Source: Streptomyces sp. NBC_00572
GTDB taxonomy: Bacteria > Actinomycetota > Actinomycetes > Streptomycetales > Streptomycetaceae
DNA: 64,000 nt
Reading direction: 5' to 3'
Assembly: GCF_026341815.1 (NCBI RefSeq)
Contig: NZ_JAPENX010000001.1
Coordinates: forward strand, 62,001 to 126,000
Shown piece after piece: positions 15,355 through 24,147 of this stretch; the stretch's first letter is position 1; each line of letters begins with the position of its first letter. The notes below the pieces were generated by a model. The model saw only the letters and a list, made by a program, of their open reading frames with translations. It was not told where the DNA came from and ran no database searches. The position numbers were made by a program, and so were the translations under genes.

Positions 15355-16401
15355 CTAGCCCTCCCACGCGGCGGCGCCGCGCAGGAGGTGGTGGTCCGCC
15401 ACGCCCGAGCAGGCGACGGCATCGCCGCGCACCGTCGTGGACCAGTGGTGGCTCAGGAAGATGTAGTCGATCTTCTTGTTCGCCTCGGTGTGCTCCGAGC
15501 AGGCCGTGCTGGCGGTGGGTTCACCGCTGCGGCACCGGTCCGCGGTCCGGGGACAGTCCGTGCCGGTGAACCGGTCCTTGTCGTTCTCGTCGACCTCCCG
15601 GAACACGCCGGTCGAACCCGTGCCGTGGTCGTAGAGGGGGTCCATGTCCGCGTGCTTGGGGGACTGGTTGAAGTCCCCGGCGAGCACCACGGGCTCCGCG
15701 GCGGCGAAACCGCGGGTGATCGCGGCGACCTTGGCGATCTGGTCCGTGGTGTTGTCCCTGTTGAAGTCGATGTGGGTGTTGCAGGCGCGGACGGAGCGCC
15801 CGGTCACCAGGGTCTTGACGCAGAGGAGGATGCGGTTCTCGGCGTTGATGGGGCTGGGGGGCTTCGTGGGGTCGGGGCGGTAGTCGGGGTCGTTCGTGGG
15901 TTCGGGGAGGAAGGTGACGCTCCGGGTGGACGTGTCGATCGTGCCGGGGCCACCCTTCGCGAAGATGGCGAGACCGAAGCGCAGGTCGGGCGCGACGCCG
16001 TCGTTCGGGTCGGGGTCCCACCGGGCGCAGCCGGCGGCGGACGGGAGCGCCGCTCCCCAGACGGTGTCGTACCTGACACCGGAACGAGTCGCCAGGTGGT
16101 CACGGAGCAGCTTCCACTGCTCGTAACAGACCTCCTGGAGCATGACCAGATCGGTCTCCCAGTAGTCGACGGCGTGGACGACGGCGTCCCGCCACTCCCG
16201 CTTCTCATCGGTGCCCACCCGGTCCTCGCACGTGGAGGAGGCGCCGCACACGTTGTACGTGATGAAGCGCGGCTTGGGCGCGGTCTCCTCGTCGACGACG
16301 TCCGCCTGAGCGGGGACGGATACCGCCGCTATCAGGAACCCGACGGAGAAGACCGCGGCGAGCAGCGCTCTGAGTGTTGCGCGCACAACACGCCCTTTCA
16401 T
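15355..16401 (-). CDS. Secreted endonuclease/exonuclease/phosphatase-fold protein
   Basis: A 348-residue exported hydrolase. A Sec signal peptide covers residues 1-34 (MKGRVVRATLRALLAAV, ending AQA-DV). The EEP (DNase I/sphingomyelinase) fold motifs are in order: FITYNVCG near 47, VMLQEVCYEQW near 87 (metal-binding Glu), CNTHIDFNRDNTTDQ near 205, VVLAGDFNQSP near 236 (GDFN), and a C-terminal KKIDYIFLSHHW and VADHHLLRG (catalytic His). Paired cysteines suggest extracellular disulphides. Nuclease, phosphodiesterase or phosphatase activity cannot be distinguished. The ribosome site is weak. Tandem repeats lie upstream at 16425-16528. Confidence 0.8.
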   Translation of the reverse strand: MKGRVVRATLRALLAAVFSVGFLIAAVSVPAQADVVDEETAPKPRFITYNVCGASSTCEDRVGTDEKREWRDAVVHAVDYWETDLVMLQEVCYEQWKLLRDHLATRSGVRYDTVWGAALPSAAGCARWDPDPNDGVAPDLRFGLAIFAKGGPGTIDTSTRSVTFLPEPTNDPDYRPDPTKPPSPINAENRILLCVKTLVTGRSVRACNTHIDFNRDNTTDQIAKVAAITRGFAAAEPVVLAGDFNQSPKHADMDPLYDHGTGSTGVFREVDENDKDRFTGTDCPRTADRCRSGEPTASTACSEHTEANKKIDYIFLSHHWSTTVRGDAVACSGVADHHLLRGAAAWEG

Positions 16402-16424
16402 GATCGATTGCGAGAACGGGCATC

Positions 16425-16528
16425 GTCCCACAGCCTGTTCGTCCCACAAGCCCGTTCGCCCCACAGCCCGTTCGTCCCGCTGAGCGAGAGCACACGGAGC
16501 GAGGGGCACACAGAGCGAGGGGCACATC
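16425..16528. repeat. Two adjacent short tandem-repeat arrays
   Basis: Array 1 (16425-16473) has three copies of about 16 bp with consensus GTCCCACAGCCCGTTC. Array 2 (16482-16528) has three copies of about 16 bp with consensus GAGCGAGGGGCACACA. They lie between the EEP gene start and the terminator of the CNNM gene, in the presumed EEP promoter region. Confidence 0.7.
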
Positions 16529-16534
16529 GACCGA

Positions 16535-16562
16535 CGGGGCGGGCCCCGGAGGGCCCGCCCCG
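16535..16562 (-). terminator. Perfect 12-bp hairpin terminator
   Basis: 16535-16546 pairs with 16551-16562 around the tetraloop CGGA, 13 bp after the stop of the leftward CNNM gene. Confidence 0.8.
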
Positions 16563-16575
16563 CTGTGCGCGGTTC

Positions 16576-17625
16576 CTACGCGGTGGGCACCGGGTCCGGC
16601 GCGACCCGGTGGGCGGGGTCGCGGACCTCGCCCACCAGCATCTCCAGGACGTCCTCCAGGGCGACCAGGCCGAGAATCCGGCCCGAGCCGTCCGCGACCT
16701 GCGCCAGATGCGTCGCGGCGCGGCGCATCACGGTGAGGGCGTCGTCGAGGGGCAGTTCGGCGCGGAGCGTCGCCATCGGCCGCCACAGCCGCTGGGGCAC
16801 CGCCCGCTCCCGCTCCTCCAGGTCCAGGACGTCCTTCACGTGCACGAAGCCCATGAAGGTGGCGCCCGCCTCGGCGCGGACCGGGAAGCGCGAGTACCCG
16901 GTGCGTACGGTCAGCTCCTCGATCTCGCGCGGCGTGACCGTCGGCGGAACGGTGATCAGGGAGGCCGGGCCGATGAGGACATCCGTCACCGGGCGGGTGC
17001 CCAGTTCGAGGGCGTCCTCCAGCCGCTCCTGCTCGGCCGGGTCCAGCAGACCCGCCTGCCCGGCGTCCTCGACGAGCCGCCCGAGCTGGGCGCTGGTGAA
17101 GACCGCCTCCACCTCGTCCTTGGGCTCGACGTCGAACGCCCGCAGGACCAGCCGGGCACACGCGCCGAGCGCGGCCGTCACCGGCCGGCAGAGCCGGGCG
17201 AAGCCGACCAGGCCGGGGGCGAGCCAGAGCGCGGTCCGCTCGGGCGCGGCCATCGCCAGGTTCTTCGGGACCATCTCGCCGATGACGAGGTGGAGGAAGA
17301 CGACCGCGGCGAGGGCGATGACATAGCCGAGCGGGTGGATCAGCCCCTCCGGGACCCCGACCGTATGGAAGACGGGTTCGAGGAGACGGGCGACGGTCGG
17401 CTCGGCGACGGCGCCGAGCGTCAGCGAGCAGATGGTGATGCCGAACTGCGCGGCCGCCATCATCTGCGGCAGGTTCTCCAGACCGTGCAGGACCTGCTTG
17501 GCACGGGCGCCGCCGAGCGGTTCGATCTGGCTGCGGCGGACGGAGACGAGCGCGAACTCGGCCCCGACGAAGAAGCCGTTGGCCAGGACGAGGAGGACGG
17601 CGAAGAGGAGTTGCAGGGTGCTCAT
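16576..17625 (-). CDS. CNNM/CBS-domain membrane protein (short paralogue)
   Basis: A 349-residue membrane protein of the hemolysin C/CorC-related CNNM family, linked to divalent-cation (Mg, Co) transport. The DUF21/CNNM transmembrane domain spans residues 1-180 (LANGFFVGAEFALVSVRRSQ, IGEMVPKNLA), and two CBS domains follow (about 200-335; RFPVRAEAGATFMGFVHVKD, GLVALEDVLEMLVGEVRD). It lacks the C-terminal CorC_HlyC domain of its upstream neighbour. Its start overlaps that gene's stop by 4 bp (ATGA), so the two are translationally coupled and may form a heteromer. Confidence 0.88.
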   Translation of the reverse strand: MSTLQLLFAVLLVLANGFFVGAEFALVSVRRSQIEPLGGARAKQVLHGLENLPQMMAAAQFGITICSLTLGAVAEPTVARLLEPVFHTVGVPEGLIHPLGYVIALAAVVFLHLVIGEMVPKNLAMAAPERTALWLAPGLVGFARLCRPVTAALGACARLVLRAFDVEPKDEVEAVFTSAQLGRLVEDAGQAGLLDPAEQERLEDALELGTRPVTDVLIGPASLITVPPTVTPREIEELTVRTGYSRFPVRAEAGATFMGFVHVKDVLDLEERERAVPQRLWRPMATLRAELPLDDALTVMRRAATHLAQVADGSGRILGLVALEDVLEMLVGEVRDPAHRVAPDPVPTA

Positions 17626-19040
17626 CGGACGGCCTCCGCCGGGACGGGAACCTGGGCGGGAGCCGGAGCCGCGGAGGCCACGATCGGCTCGGGGGACGGG
17701 GCGGCGGTGGCCGCCGCGGGGTCCGGGTCCGGGGCGGTACGGACGATCCGGACCCGCTCGGCGCGGTAGCGGTCGACCTGGCGCACCGAGAGCCGCCAGC
17801 CGGGGAGTTCGGCCCGGTCACCGGGGGCGGGGATCCGCCCGAGGAGATCGGCGACGAGCCCGGCGACGGTCTCGTACGGCCCGTCGGGCACGTCGAGGCC
17901 TATCCGGCGCAGGGTGTGGACCCGGCAGGAGCCGTCGGCCTCCCAGGCGGGACGGCCGTCCTCGGCAGGAGCGGCGGCCAGCTCGGGCCGCCCGTCGGCC
18001 ACGGTGTCGTGCTCGTCGCGGACCTCGCCGACGAGCTCCTCGACGATGTCCTCCAGGGTGACGACCCCGGCCGTGCCGCCGTACTCGTCGACGACCACCG
18101 CGATCGGCTGTTCCCGGCGCAGCCGCTCCAGAAGGGTCTGGGCGGGCAGCGTCTCCGGCACGAGGAGCGGCGGAACCGCGATCCGGCCGACGGGGGTGCG
18201 CAGCCGGGCGTGCGGGGCGACGGCGAGCGCGTCCTTGAGGTGGACCATGCCGACGATCTCGTCGATGCGGTCGCGGTAGACGGGGAAGCGCGAGAGACCG
18301 GTGGCCCGGGTGAGGTTGAGGACGTCGGCCGCGGTGGCGTCCCATTGGAGGGCGCTCACCTTCACGCGCGGTGTCATGACCTGCTCGGCGGTGAGGCCGC
18401 CGAGGGACAGGGTCCGTACGAAGAGGTCGGCGGTGTCCTGTTCGAGCGCACCGGCCAGGGCGGAGTGCCGGGCCAGGGAGACCAGTTCGCCGGGGGTGCG
18501 GACCGAGTCCAGCTCCTCGGTGGGCTCGACGCCCAGGAGCCGTACGAGCCGGTTCGCGACCCGGTTGAGCAGGGAGATCACCGGCCGGAAGAGGGCGGAG
18601 AAGCGGCGCTGCGGGGTGGCCACGAAGCGGGCCACCTGGAGCGGCCTGGAGACCGCCCAGTTCTTCGGTACGAGCTCGCCGACCACCATCTGGACGGCGG
18701 AGGCGAGCAGCATCCCGATCACCACCGAGATCCCGGAGACGGCCCCCGTGGGCAGTCCGGTCGCGGTGAGCGGTCCGTGCAGCAGTCCGGCGAGCGCGGG
18801 CTCGGCGAGCATGCCGACGACGAGGGAGGTGATCGTGATGCCCAGCTGGGTGCCGGAGAGCTGGAAGGACAGCTCGCGCAGGGCGGTGACGACGGTGCGG
18901 GCGCGCCGGTCGCCGGCGGCCGCGGCCCGCTCGGCCTCGGCGCGCTCGACGGTCACGAGACCGAACTCGGCGGCCACGAAGAAGCCGTTGGCGAGGATCA
19001 GGACGAAGGCCGCGAAGAGCAGCAGAAGGGAGATGATCAT
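17622..19040 (-). CDS. CNNM/CBS/CorC-domain membrane protein (long paralogue)
   Basis: A 472-residue CNNM family protein. The DUF21 domain with about four membrane segments covers residues 1-195 (LANGFFVAAEFGLVTVERAE; VGELVPKNWAVSRPLQ), a CBS pair about 205-340 (MTPRVKVSALQWDA; FPVYRDRIDEIVGMVHLKD; VVDEYGGTAGVVTLEDI), and a CorC_HlyC domain about 375-450 (VHTLRRIGLDVPDGPYETV). An Ala/Pro-rich tail follows. Expected role: divalent metal ion efflux or resistance at the cytoplasmic membrane. First gene of a two-gene unit with the shorter paralogue. Confidence 0.88.
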   Translation of the reverse strand: MIISLLLLFAAFVLILANGFFVAAEFGLVTVERAEAERAAAAGDRRARTVVTALRELSFQLSGTQLGITITSLVVGMLAEPALAGLLHGPLTATGLPTGAVSGISVVIGMLLASAVQMVVGELVPKNWAVSRPLQVARFVATPQRRFSALFRPVISLLNRVANRLVRLLGVEPTEELDSVRTPGELVSLARHSALAGALEQDTADLFVRTLSLGGLTAEQVMTPRVKVSALQWDATAADVLNLTRATGLSRFPVYRDRIDEIVGMVHLKDALAVAPHARLRTPVGRIAVPPLLVPETLPAQTLLERLRREQPIAVVVDEYGGTAGVVTLEDIVEELVGEVRDEHDTVADGRPELAAAPAEDGRPAWEADGSCRVHTLRRIGLDVPDGPYETVAGLVADLLGRIPAPGDRAELPGWRLSVRQVDRYRAERVRIVRTAPDPDPAAATAAPSPEPIVASAAPAPAQVPVPAEAVR

Positions 19041-19163
19041 GCCGCCGCCTCCTGGGAGGGGGCGGCGCAGGTACTACCGGACGATCCGTCCATTGCTGGA
19101 GGGAGTCACTCCTCGGGTCGAAGGGTGGCCTCGCGGGCCGCGATTCCGCGGCCCTGCACATGC

Positions 19164-19195
19164 GAGGCGGTGGTGCCGCTCGGCACCACCGCCTC
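19164..19195. terminator. Perfect 14-bp hairpin terminator
   Basis: 19164-19177 pairs with 19182-19195 around GCTC. It separates the rib-his-PH transcription unit from the CNNM genes. The remaining sequence up to 19363 holds a direct repeat of GGATCCCGGCC followed by GGGGTCG (about 19280 and 19312) and no gene. Confidence 0.8.
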
Positions 19196-19363
19196 CAGAG
19201 TAGTCACGCGAAGGCCCCGAGGGGCAGGGGGTCGGCCCCGGATGGGGGACGGATCAGGGTCCGTCCGGATCCCGGCCGGGGGTCGACCGCGATTCGGGTG
19301 GATCCCGGCCCGGGGTCGGATCGCCCGCGCGTCAAGCCGACCGCCGTTCGACGGTCCCGTTCG

Positions 19364-19819
19364 TCAGGCCGTCTGCTCCGGGACCGTGCCGTGGCTGTCG
19401 GCCAGGGCACGCAGCGCGCGGGCGTCGCGGATGGCCGCCTCCTTGGCGATGCCCGGCTGGATGCCGAGCGCGGGCAGGCTGGTGCCGTCGCTCAGGTCGA
19501 GAAAGACCCAGGGGTCACCGGGGCGCAGGTTGACCTTGAGGATCTCCGCCCATGCCAGCCGCCGGGTGCGGGTGATGTTGACGACCGTGACGCCCTCGTC
19601 GTCGGCGACGACCTTGGGGCGGCTCAGCATCACGAGGCCACCGGAGATCAGCGCGGCGGTGAGGAAGAAGCTGCTGCGCTCCCCCGGTCCGAGCCGCTCC
19701 AGCATCACCGCGACGAGGCTGATGACGACGAAGATCGCGACGCTCATCGTGATCAGGACCGCACGGGTGCGCCCGGGACGGAAGGTGACCGGCAGGACGG
19801 GCGACTGCGCTTGGGACAT
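19364..19819 (-). CDS. PH-domain membrane protein
   Basis: A 151-residue protein with two membrane helices at about 18-36 and 47-64 followed by a bacterial PH-like domain (VVADDEGVTVVNITRTRRLA, WAEILKVNLRPGDPWVFLDL). Such actinobacterial PH-domain proteins are of unknown function. It is the last gene of the leftward rib-his run, 41 bp after hisG, which matches the order commonly seen in streptomycetes. No direct link to histidine or riboflavin synthesis is visible. Confidence 0.75.
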   Translation of the reverse strand: MSQAQSPVLPVTFRPGRTRAVLITMSVAIFVVISLVAVMLERLGPGERSSFFLTAALISGGLVMLSRPKVVADDEGVTVVNITRTRRLAWAEILKVNLRPGDPWVFLDLSDGTSLPALGIQPGIAKEAAIRDARALRALADSHGTVPEQTA

Positions 19820-19860
19820 CGGGGGTTCCTCGGGGCCTTTGGTGCGGGCGGTCCGTGCCG

Positions 19861-20709
19861 TCAGAGGCGGCAGGCGTGGATGGCGGTGGTGAGGATGGCG
19901 CGGGCACCGATCTCGTACAGGTCGTCCATGATCCGCTGCGCCTCCTTGGCGGGAACCATCGCGCGGACCGCGACCCAGCCCTCGTTGTGCAGCGGGGAGA
20001 CGGTCGGCGACTCCAGGCCCGGGGTGAGGGCGACGGCCTGCTCCAGGTGCTCGGCGCGGCAGTCGTAGTCCATCATCACGTACGAGCGGGCGACGAGGAC
20101 GCCCTGGAGGCGGCGCATGAACTGCTGGACCTGCGGGTTGTCGTCCGTGGCGCCGTGGCGGCGGATCACGACGGCCTCGGAGGTCAGGATCGGCTCGCCG
20201 ATGACCTCCAGACCGGCGTTGCGCAGGCTGGTGCCGGTCTCGACGACGTCCGCGATGATCTGGGCGACGCCCAGCTGGATCGCGGTCTCGACGGCGCCGT
20301 CCAGGTGGACGACGGAGGCGTCGATGCCCTGGTCGGCGAGGTGCTTGGCGACGATGCCCTCGTAGGAGGTGGCGATCGTCATGCCGCCGAAGTCCTCGGG
20401 GCCGTTCGCGGTGCCCGGACGCGTGGCGTACCGGAAGGTGGAGCGGCCGAAGTTCAGCGCGAGGATCTCCTCGGCGCTGGCGCCGGAGTCCAGGAGCAGG
20501 TCACGGCCGGTGATGCCGATGTCCAGCTTCCCGGAGGCGACGTAGATCGCGATGTCCTTCGGGCGCAGGTAGAAGAACTCGACCTCGTTGTCGGGGTCGA
20601 TGACCACGAGCTCCTTGGACTCCTTGCGCTGCCGGTAGCCGGCCTCATGGAGCATTGCCGACGCAGGTCCGGAGAGGGAACCCTTGTTGGGAACGGCGAT
20701 GCGCAGCAT
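19861..20709 (-). CDS. hisG: ATP phosphoribosyltransferase
   Basis: A 282-residue HisG of the long form, catalysing ATP + PRPP to phosphoribosyl-ATP, the first and feedback-controlled step of histidine biosynthesis. The start MLRIAVPNKGSL is canonical. The catalytic domain has GKLDIGITGRDLLLDSG near 58 and the PRPP-binding loop in IADVVETGTSLRNAGL near 155. The C-terminal ~75 residues form the ACT-like regulatory domain that binds histidine (PTVSPLHNEGWVAVRAMVP). It lies 66 bp downstream of hisE and directly before the PH-domain gene. Confidence 0.95.
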   Translation of the reverse strand: MLRIAVPNKGSLSGPASAMLHEAGYRQRKESKELVVIDPDNEVEFFYLRPKDIAIYVASGKLDIGITGRDLLLDSGASAEEILALNFGRSTFRYATRPGTANGPEDFGGMTIATSYEGIVAKHLADQGIDASVVHLDGAVETAIQLGVAQIIADVVETGTSLRNAGLEVIGEPILTSEAVVIRRHGATDDNPQVQQFMRRLQGVLVARSYVMMDYDCRAEHLEQAVALTPGLESPTVSPLHNEGWVAVRAMVPAKEAQRIMDDLYEIGARAILTTAIHACRL

Positions 20710-20775
20710 GAGGTGAGCTTCCTTTGCCTGGGAGTGGTGGGGAGTCCGGGTCGGTGGGTGCCCGGAGGGGTGTGC

Positions 20776-21048
20776 TCAGAGGTGGGCGTAGACGTCGTCG
20801 AGCGAGATCCCGCGGGCGACCATCATCACCTGGACGTGGTACAGCAGCTGCGAGATCTCCTCGGCGGCCGCTTCCTTGCCCTCGTACTCGGCGGCCATCC
20901 AGACCTCGGCGGCCTCTTCGACGACCTTCTTGCCGATGGCATGGACGCCCTTGTCCACCAGCTCCGCGGTGCGGGAGGTGGCAGGGTCGCCGGTCTCGGC
21001 CTTGAGCTTGAGCTCGGCGAAGAGCTCTTCGAAGGTTTTGTTCGCCAT
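20776..21048 (-). CDS. hisE: Phosphoribosyl-ATP pyrophosphatase
   Basis: A 90-residue all-alpha NTP pyrophosphohydrolase that hydrolyses phosphoribosyl-ATP to phosphoribosyl-AMP, the second step of histidine synthesis. The MazG-like metal motif is visible as [19 protein letters not shown] followed by [14 protein letters not shown]. The monofunctional form, separate from HisI, is normal for actinobacteria. It is 36 bp downstream of ribH and 66 bp upstream of hisG. Confidence 0.95.
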   Translation of the reverse strand: MANKTFEELFAELKLKAETGDPATSRTAELVDKGVHAIGKKVVEEAAEVWMAAEYEGKEAAAEEISQLLYHVQVMMVARGISLDDVYAHL

Positions 21049-21084
21049 GATGGTTCCTAAGAGTACGGGGTAAGGGTCGCGTAC

Positions 21085-21570
21085 CTAGCGCCAGGGTTCG
21101 CTGACCGTGCGCAGCGTGGTCGCGGTGGCGACGGCGGCGGTGACGGCCTCGTGGCCCTTGTCCTCGGTGGAGCCTTCGAGGCCGGCCCGGTCGAGGGCCT
21201 GCTCCTCGGTGTCGACGGTGAGGACACCGAATCCGACGGGTACGCCGGTGTCGATCGAGACCTGGGTGAGGCCGTGGGTGACGCCCTGGCACACGTACTC
21301 GAAGTGCGGCGTTCCGCCGCGGATGACGACGCCGAGCGCCACGATGGCATCGTAGCCGCGACCCGCGAGGACCTTCGCCACGACCGGGAGCTCGAAGCTG
21401 CCGGGGACGCGGAGGAGGGTCGGCTCGTCGATGCCGAGCTCGCTCAGGGCGCGCAGGGCGCCGTCGACGAGACCGTCCATGATCTTCTCGTGCCACTGCG
21501 CCGCGATGACCGCGACCCGCAGGTCGCCGCAGTTCTTCACGCTGAGGACGGGTGCGCCCTTGCCGCTCAT
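21085..21570 (-). CDS. ribH: 6,7-dimethyl-8-ribityllumazine synthase
   Basis: A 161-residue lumazine synthase, condensing 3,4-dihydroxy-2-butanone 4-phosphate with the ribitylamino-uracil to give the riboflavin precursor. Motifs: [35 protein letters not shown] near 55, and [20 protein letters not shown] near 80 containing the phosphate-binding GGTPHF and catalytic His. It likely assembles into an icosahedral or pentameric shell, as in the family. It lies 51 bp after ribAB and is followed by hisE. Confidence 0.95.
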   Translation of the reverse strand: MSGKGAPVLSVKNCGDLRVAVIAAQWHEKIMDGLVDGALRALSELGIDEPTLLRVPGSFELPVVAKVLAGRGYDAIVALGVVIRGGTPHFEYVCQGVTHGLTQVSIDTGVPVGFGVLTVDTEEQALDRAGLEGSTEDKGHEAVTAAVATATTLRTVSEPWR

Positions 21571-21621
21571 GTCTCTCCTTGAACCGTTTTGAACCGTCTT
21601 GAACCGTACGAAAGGAAGGAT

Positions 21622-22902
21622 TTACTGGTTGCCGCAGGTGGAGGCCGGGGAGCCGTCCAGCCAGGGCAGGTCGTGCCCCATCCGGTCCCGCTTGGTGGTC
21701 AGGTACCGGAGGTTGTGCTCGCCGGCCGTGACCGGCATGGGCTCGCGACCCAGGACCGTGAGGCCGTGCCGGGTCAGGGCGTCGATCTTGTCGGGGTTGT
21801 TGGTCATCAGGCGCAGGCTCCGGACGCCGAGGTCGACGAGGATCTGCGCGCCGGCCGCGTAGTCGCGGGCGTCGGCGGGCAGCCCGAGTTCCAGGTTGGC
21901 GTCGAGGGTGTCGCGGCCGCGCTCCTGGAGCTCGTACGCGCGGAGCTTGGACAGCAGGCCGATGCCCCGCCCCTCGTGGCCCCGGAGGTAGACGACGACG
22001 CCGCGGCCGGCCTCGGTGACGCGGTCCATGGAGGCCTGGAGCTGGGGGCCGCAGTCGCAGCGCAGCGAGTGGAAGATGTCGCCGGTCAGGCACTCGGAGT
22101 GGACCCGGACCAGGACGTCCTCGCCGTCGCCGATCTCGCCGTGGACGAGGGCGACGTGCTCGACGCCGTCCACGGTGGAGCGGTAGCCGTACGCGGTGAA
22201 GTCGCCGTGCGCGGTGGGGAGCTGGACCTCGGCCTCGCGGCGGACGGTCGGTTCGGCGGAGCGCCGGTAGGCGATCAGGTCCTCGATGGAGATGATCGTG
22301 AGGCCGTGCTTGCGGGCGAAGGGGACCAGCTCGGGCAGGCGCAGCATGACGCCGTCCTCGCCGGCGATCTCGACGATCGCACCGGCCGGGCGGAGGCCCG
22401 CGAGGCGGGCGAGGTCGACGGCGGCCTCGGTGTGGCCGTTGCGGGCCAGGACGCCGCCGGGCTTGGCGCGGAGCGGGAAGATGTGGCCGGGCCGCACGAA
22501 GTCGGAGGGCTCGTGGCTGCCGCTCGCGAGCATCCGCAGGGTGGTGGCGCGGTCGGCGGCGGAGATGCCGGTGGTGACGCCGTGGGCAGGGGACGCGTCG
22601 ACGGAGACGGTGAAGGCCGTGCGCATCGACTCGGTGTTGTGCGCGACCATCTGCGGGAGTTCGAGGCGCTCCAGCTCCTCGCCCTCCATGGGGGCGCAGA
22701 TCAGGCCGCGGCACTCGCTCATCATGAAGGCGACGACCTCGGGGGTGGCCTTCTCCGCGGCGATGACGAGGTCGCCCTCGTTCTCGCGGTCCTCGTCGTC
22801 GACCACGACGACGGGGCGGCCGGCGGCGATGTCGCGGATGGCCTGCTCGACGGGGTCGAGGGCCAGGTCGGTGGCGTCCCAGAGGGGAAGGGCGGCGCTC
22901 AT
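21622..22902 (-). CDS. ribAB: Bifunctional DHBP synthase / GTP cyclohydrolase II
   Basis: A 426-residue fusion that makes both riboflavin precursors. Residues about 10-215 are 3,4-dihydroxy-2-butanone-4-phosphate synthase ([50 protein letters not shown]), and 216-415 are GTP cyclohydrolase II with the zinc motif [20 protein letters not shown] and [19 protein letters not shown]. The ATG at 22902 overlaps the ribM stop by 4 bp and has GAAGGAGC upstream; the longer frame through ribM is not used. Confidence 0.95.
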   Translation of the reverse strand: MSAALPLWDATDLALDPVEQAIRDIAAGRPVVVVDDEDRENEGDLVIAAEKATPEVVAFMMSECRGLICAPMEGEELERLELPQMVAHNTESMRTAFTVSVDASPAHGVTTGISAADRATTLRMLASGSHEPSDFVRPGHIFPLRAKPGGVLARNGHTEAAVDLARLAGLRPAGAIVEIAGEDGVMLRLPELVPFARKHGLTIISIEDLIAYRRSAEPTVRREAEVQLPTAHGDFTAYGYRSTVDGVEHVALVHGEIGDGEDVLVRVHSECLTGDIFHSLRCDCGPQLQASMDRVTEAGRGVVVYLRGHEGRGIGLLSKLRAYELQERGRDTLDANLELGLPADARDYAAGAQILVDLGVRSLRLMTNNPDKIDALTRHGLTVLGREPMPVTAGEHNLRYLTTKRDRMGHDLPWLDGSPASTCGNQ

Positions 22903-23540
22903 GCGTGGGCTCCTTCCAGAGCAGCGGAGGTCGTACGCGTCCGGAGCCACCAGTCGCGCATGCCCCAGACGACGAGGGCGAAGTAGATGACGTAGACCAG
23001 GCCGGAGAAGGCGAGGCCGCTGTTGAAGGCGAGCGGGACGCCGACGAGGTCGACGAGGAGCCAGGCGAACCAGAACTCGACCAGGCCGCGGGCCTGGGCG
23101 ACCATCGCGACGAGGGTGCCGACGAAGATGTACGCGTCGGCCCACGGGCTCCAGGAGAGCGACGGGTAGAGGGTGAAGAGGCCGCCGACCGCGAGGGTGC
23201 CGAGGACCGCGCCGGCGAGGAGCAGGCCGCGCTCCTTCCAGGTGGCGAAGCGGACGGCGATGGTGCCGTCCTGGGCCTGCTGCCTGCCCCGGTTCCACTG
23301 CCACCAGCCCCAGGCGGCGACGCCGATGACGAGGAGCTGCTTGCCGACGCCGCCGGAGAGGTTCGCGGAGGCGTAGGCGCCGACGAGGATCAGGCCGGAG
23401 AGCAGCTGGGCGGGCCAGGTGAGGATGGAGCGGCGCCAGCCGAGCGCGAGGGCTATGAGTCCGATCGTGTTGCCGATCATGTCGGACCACATGATGTGCT
23501 GACCGAAGGCGCTGAACGCCTCGGAGTTGAGCCAGCTCAC
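22899..23540 (-). CDS. ribM: PnuC-family riboflavin transporter RibM
   Basis: A 213-residue integral membrane protein of the PnuC family with about seven hydrophobic segments ([94 protein letters not shown]). In streptomycetes a PnuC-like gene inside the rib operon, ribM, is known to import riboflavin and roseoflavin. Start GTG at 23540 overlaps the ribE stop (GTGA), coupling translation. The Trp/Gly-rich WQWNRG segment is a family feature. Nicotinamide riboside transport is the alternative, made unlikely by the operon and riboswitch. Confidence 0.85.
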   Translation of the reverse strand: MSWLNSEAFSAFGQHIMWSDMIGNTIGLIALALGWRRSILTWPAQLLSGLILVGAYASANLSGGVGKQLLVIGVAAWGWWQWNRGRQQAQDGTIAVRFATWKERGLLLAGAVLGTLAVGGLFTLYPSLSWSPWADAYIFVGTLVAMVAQARGLVEFWFAWLLVDLVGVPLAFNSGLAFSGLVYVIYFALVVWGMRDWWLRTRTTSAALEGAHA

Positions 23541-24145
23541 TTGTCGCTCTCCTTGGCGTTCGGGCCGAGCAGCCGCTCGACGTACTTGGCGATGACGTCC
23601 ACTTCGAGGTTGACCGGGTCGCCGGACTGCTTGATGCCGAGCGTGGTCAGGTCGAGGGTGGTGGGGATGAGGCTGATGGTGAACCAGTCGTCGGTGACCT
23701 CGACGACGGTGAGGCTGACGCCGTCGACCGTGATCGAGCCCTTCTCCACGACGTAACGGGAGAGGTGGGCGGGCAGGCCGACCTTGACGAGTTCCCAGTG
23801 CTCGGACGGGGTCCGCTCCAGGATCGTGCCGGTGCCGTCCACATGGCCCTGGACGATGTGACCGCCGAGGCGGCCGCCGACGGCCATGGGCCGCTCCAGG
23901 TTGACGCGGGTGCCGACCTCCAGGGCGCCGAGGCTGGACCGCTTGAGGGTCTCGGCCATGACGTCGGCGGTGAACTCGCCGTCGCCGAACTCGACGACCG
24001 TGAGACAGACACCGTTGACGGCGATGGAGTCGCCGTGCTGGGCGCCTTCCGTGACCAGGGGGCCGCGCAGTCGGAAGCGGGAGGCGTCCTCCAGCTGCTC
24101 GACGGCGACGACCTCGCCCAGTTCTTCGACGATTCCGGTGAACAC
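23537..24145 (-). CDS. ribE: Riboflavin synthase, alpha chain
   Basis: A 202-residue riboflavin synthase that dismutates two lumazine molecules into riboflavin and the pyrimidine precursor. The protein shows the internal duplication of the family: [10 protein letters not shown] with [15 protein letters not shown] in the first lumazine-binding barrel, and [15 protein letters not shown] with [16 protein letters not shown] in the second. Start is GTG at 24145, two bases after the ribD stop, with AAGGGAG inside the end of ribD. The last residues are a short charged helix for trimerisation. Called ribB or ribC in other organisms. Confidence 0.95.
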   Translation of the reverse strand: MFTGIVEELGEVVAVEQLEDASRFRLRGPLVTEGAQHGDSIAVNGVCLTVVEFGDGEFTADVMAETLKRSSLGALEVGTRVNLERPMAVGGRLGGHIVQGHVDGTGTILERTPSEHWELVKVGLPAHLSRYVVEKGSITVDGVSLTVVEVTDDWFTISLIPTTLDLTTLGIKQSGDPVNLEVDVIAKYVERLLGPNAKESDK

Positions 24146-24147
24146 GG

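Noticed and set aside
16425..16528. Possible CRISPR array
   Set aside because: Units are 16 bp, directly abutting without spacers, and only three copies each.
19279..19330. Direct repeat GGATCCCGGCC plus GGGGTCG as an attachment site or operator
   Set aside because: Only two imperfect copies between two transcription units, with no integrase or symmetric structure nearby.
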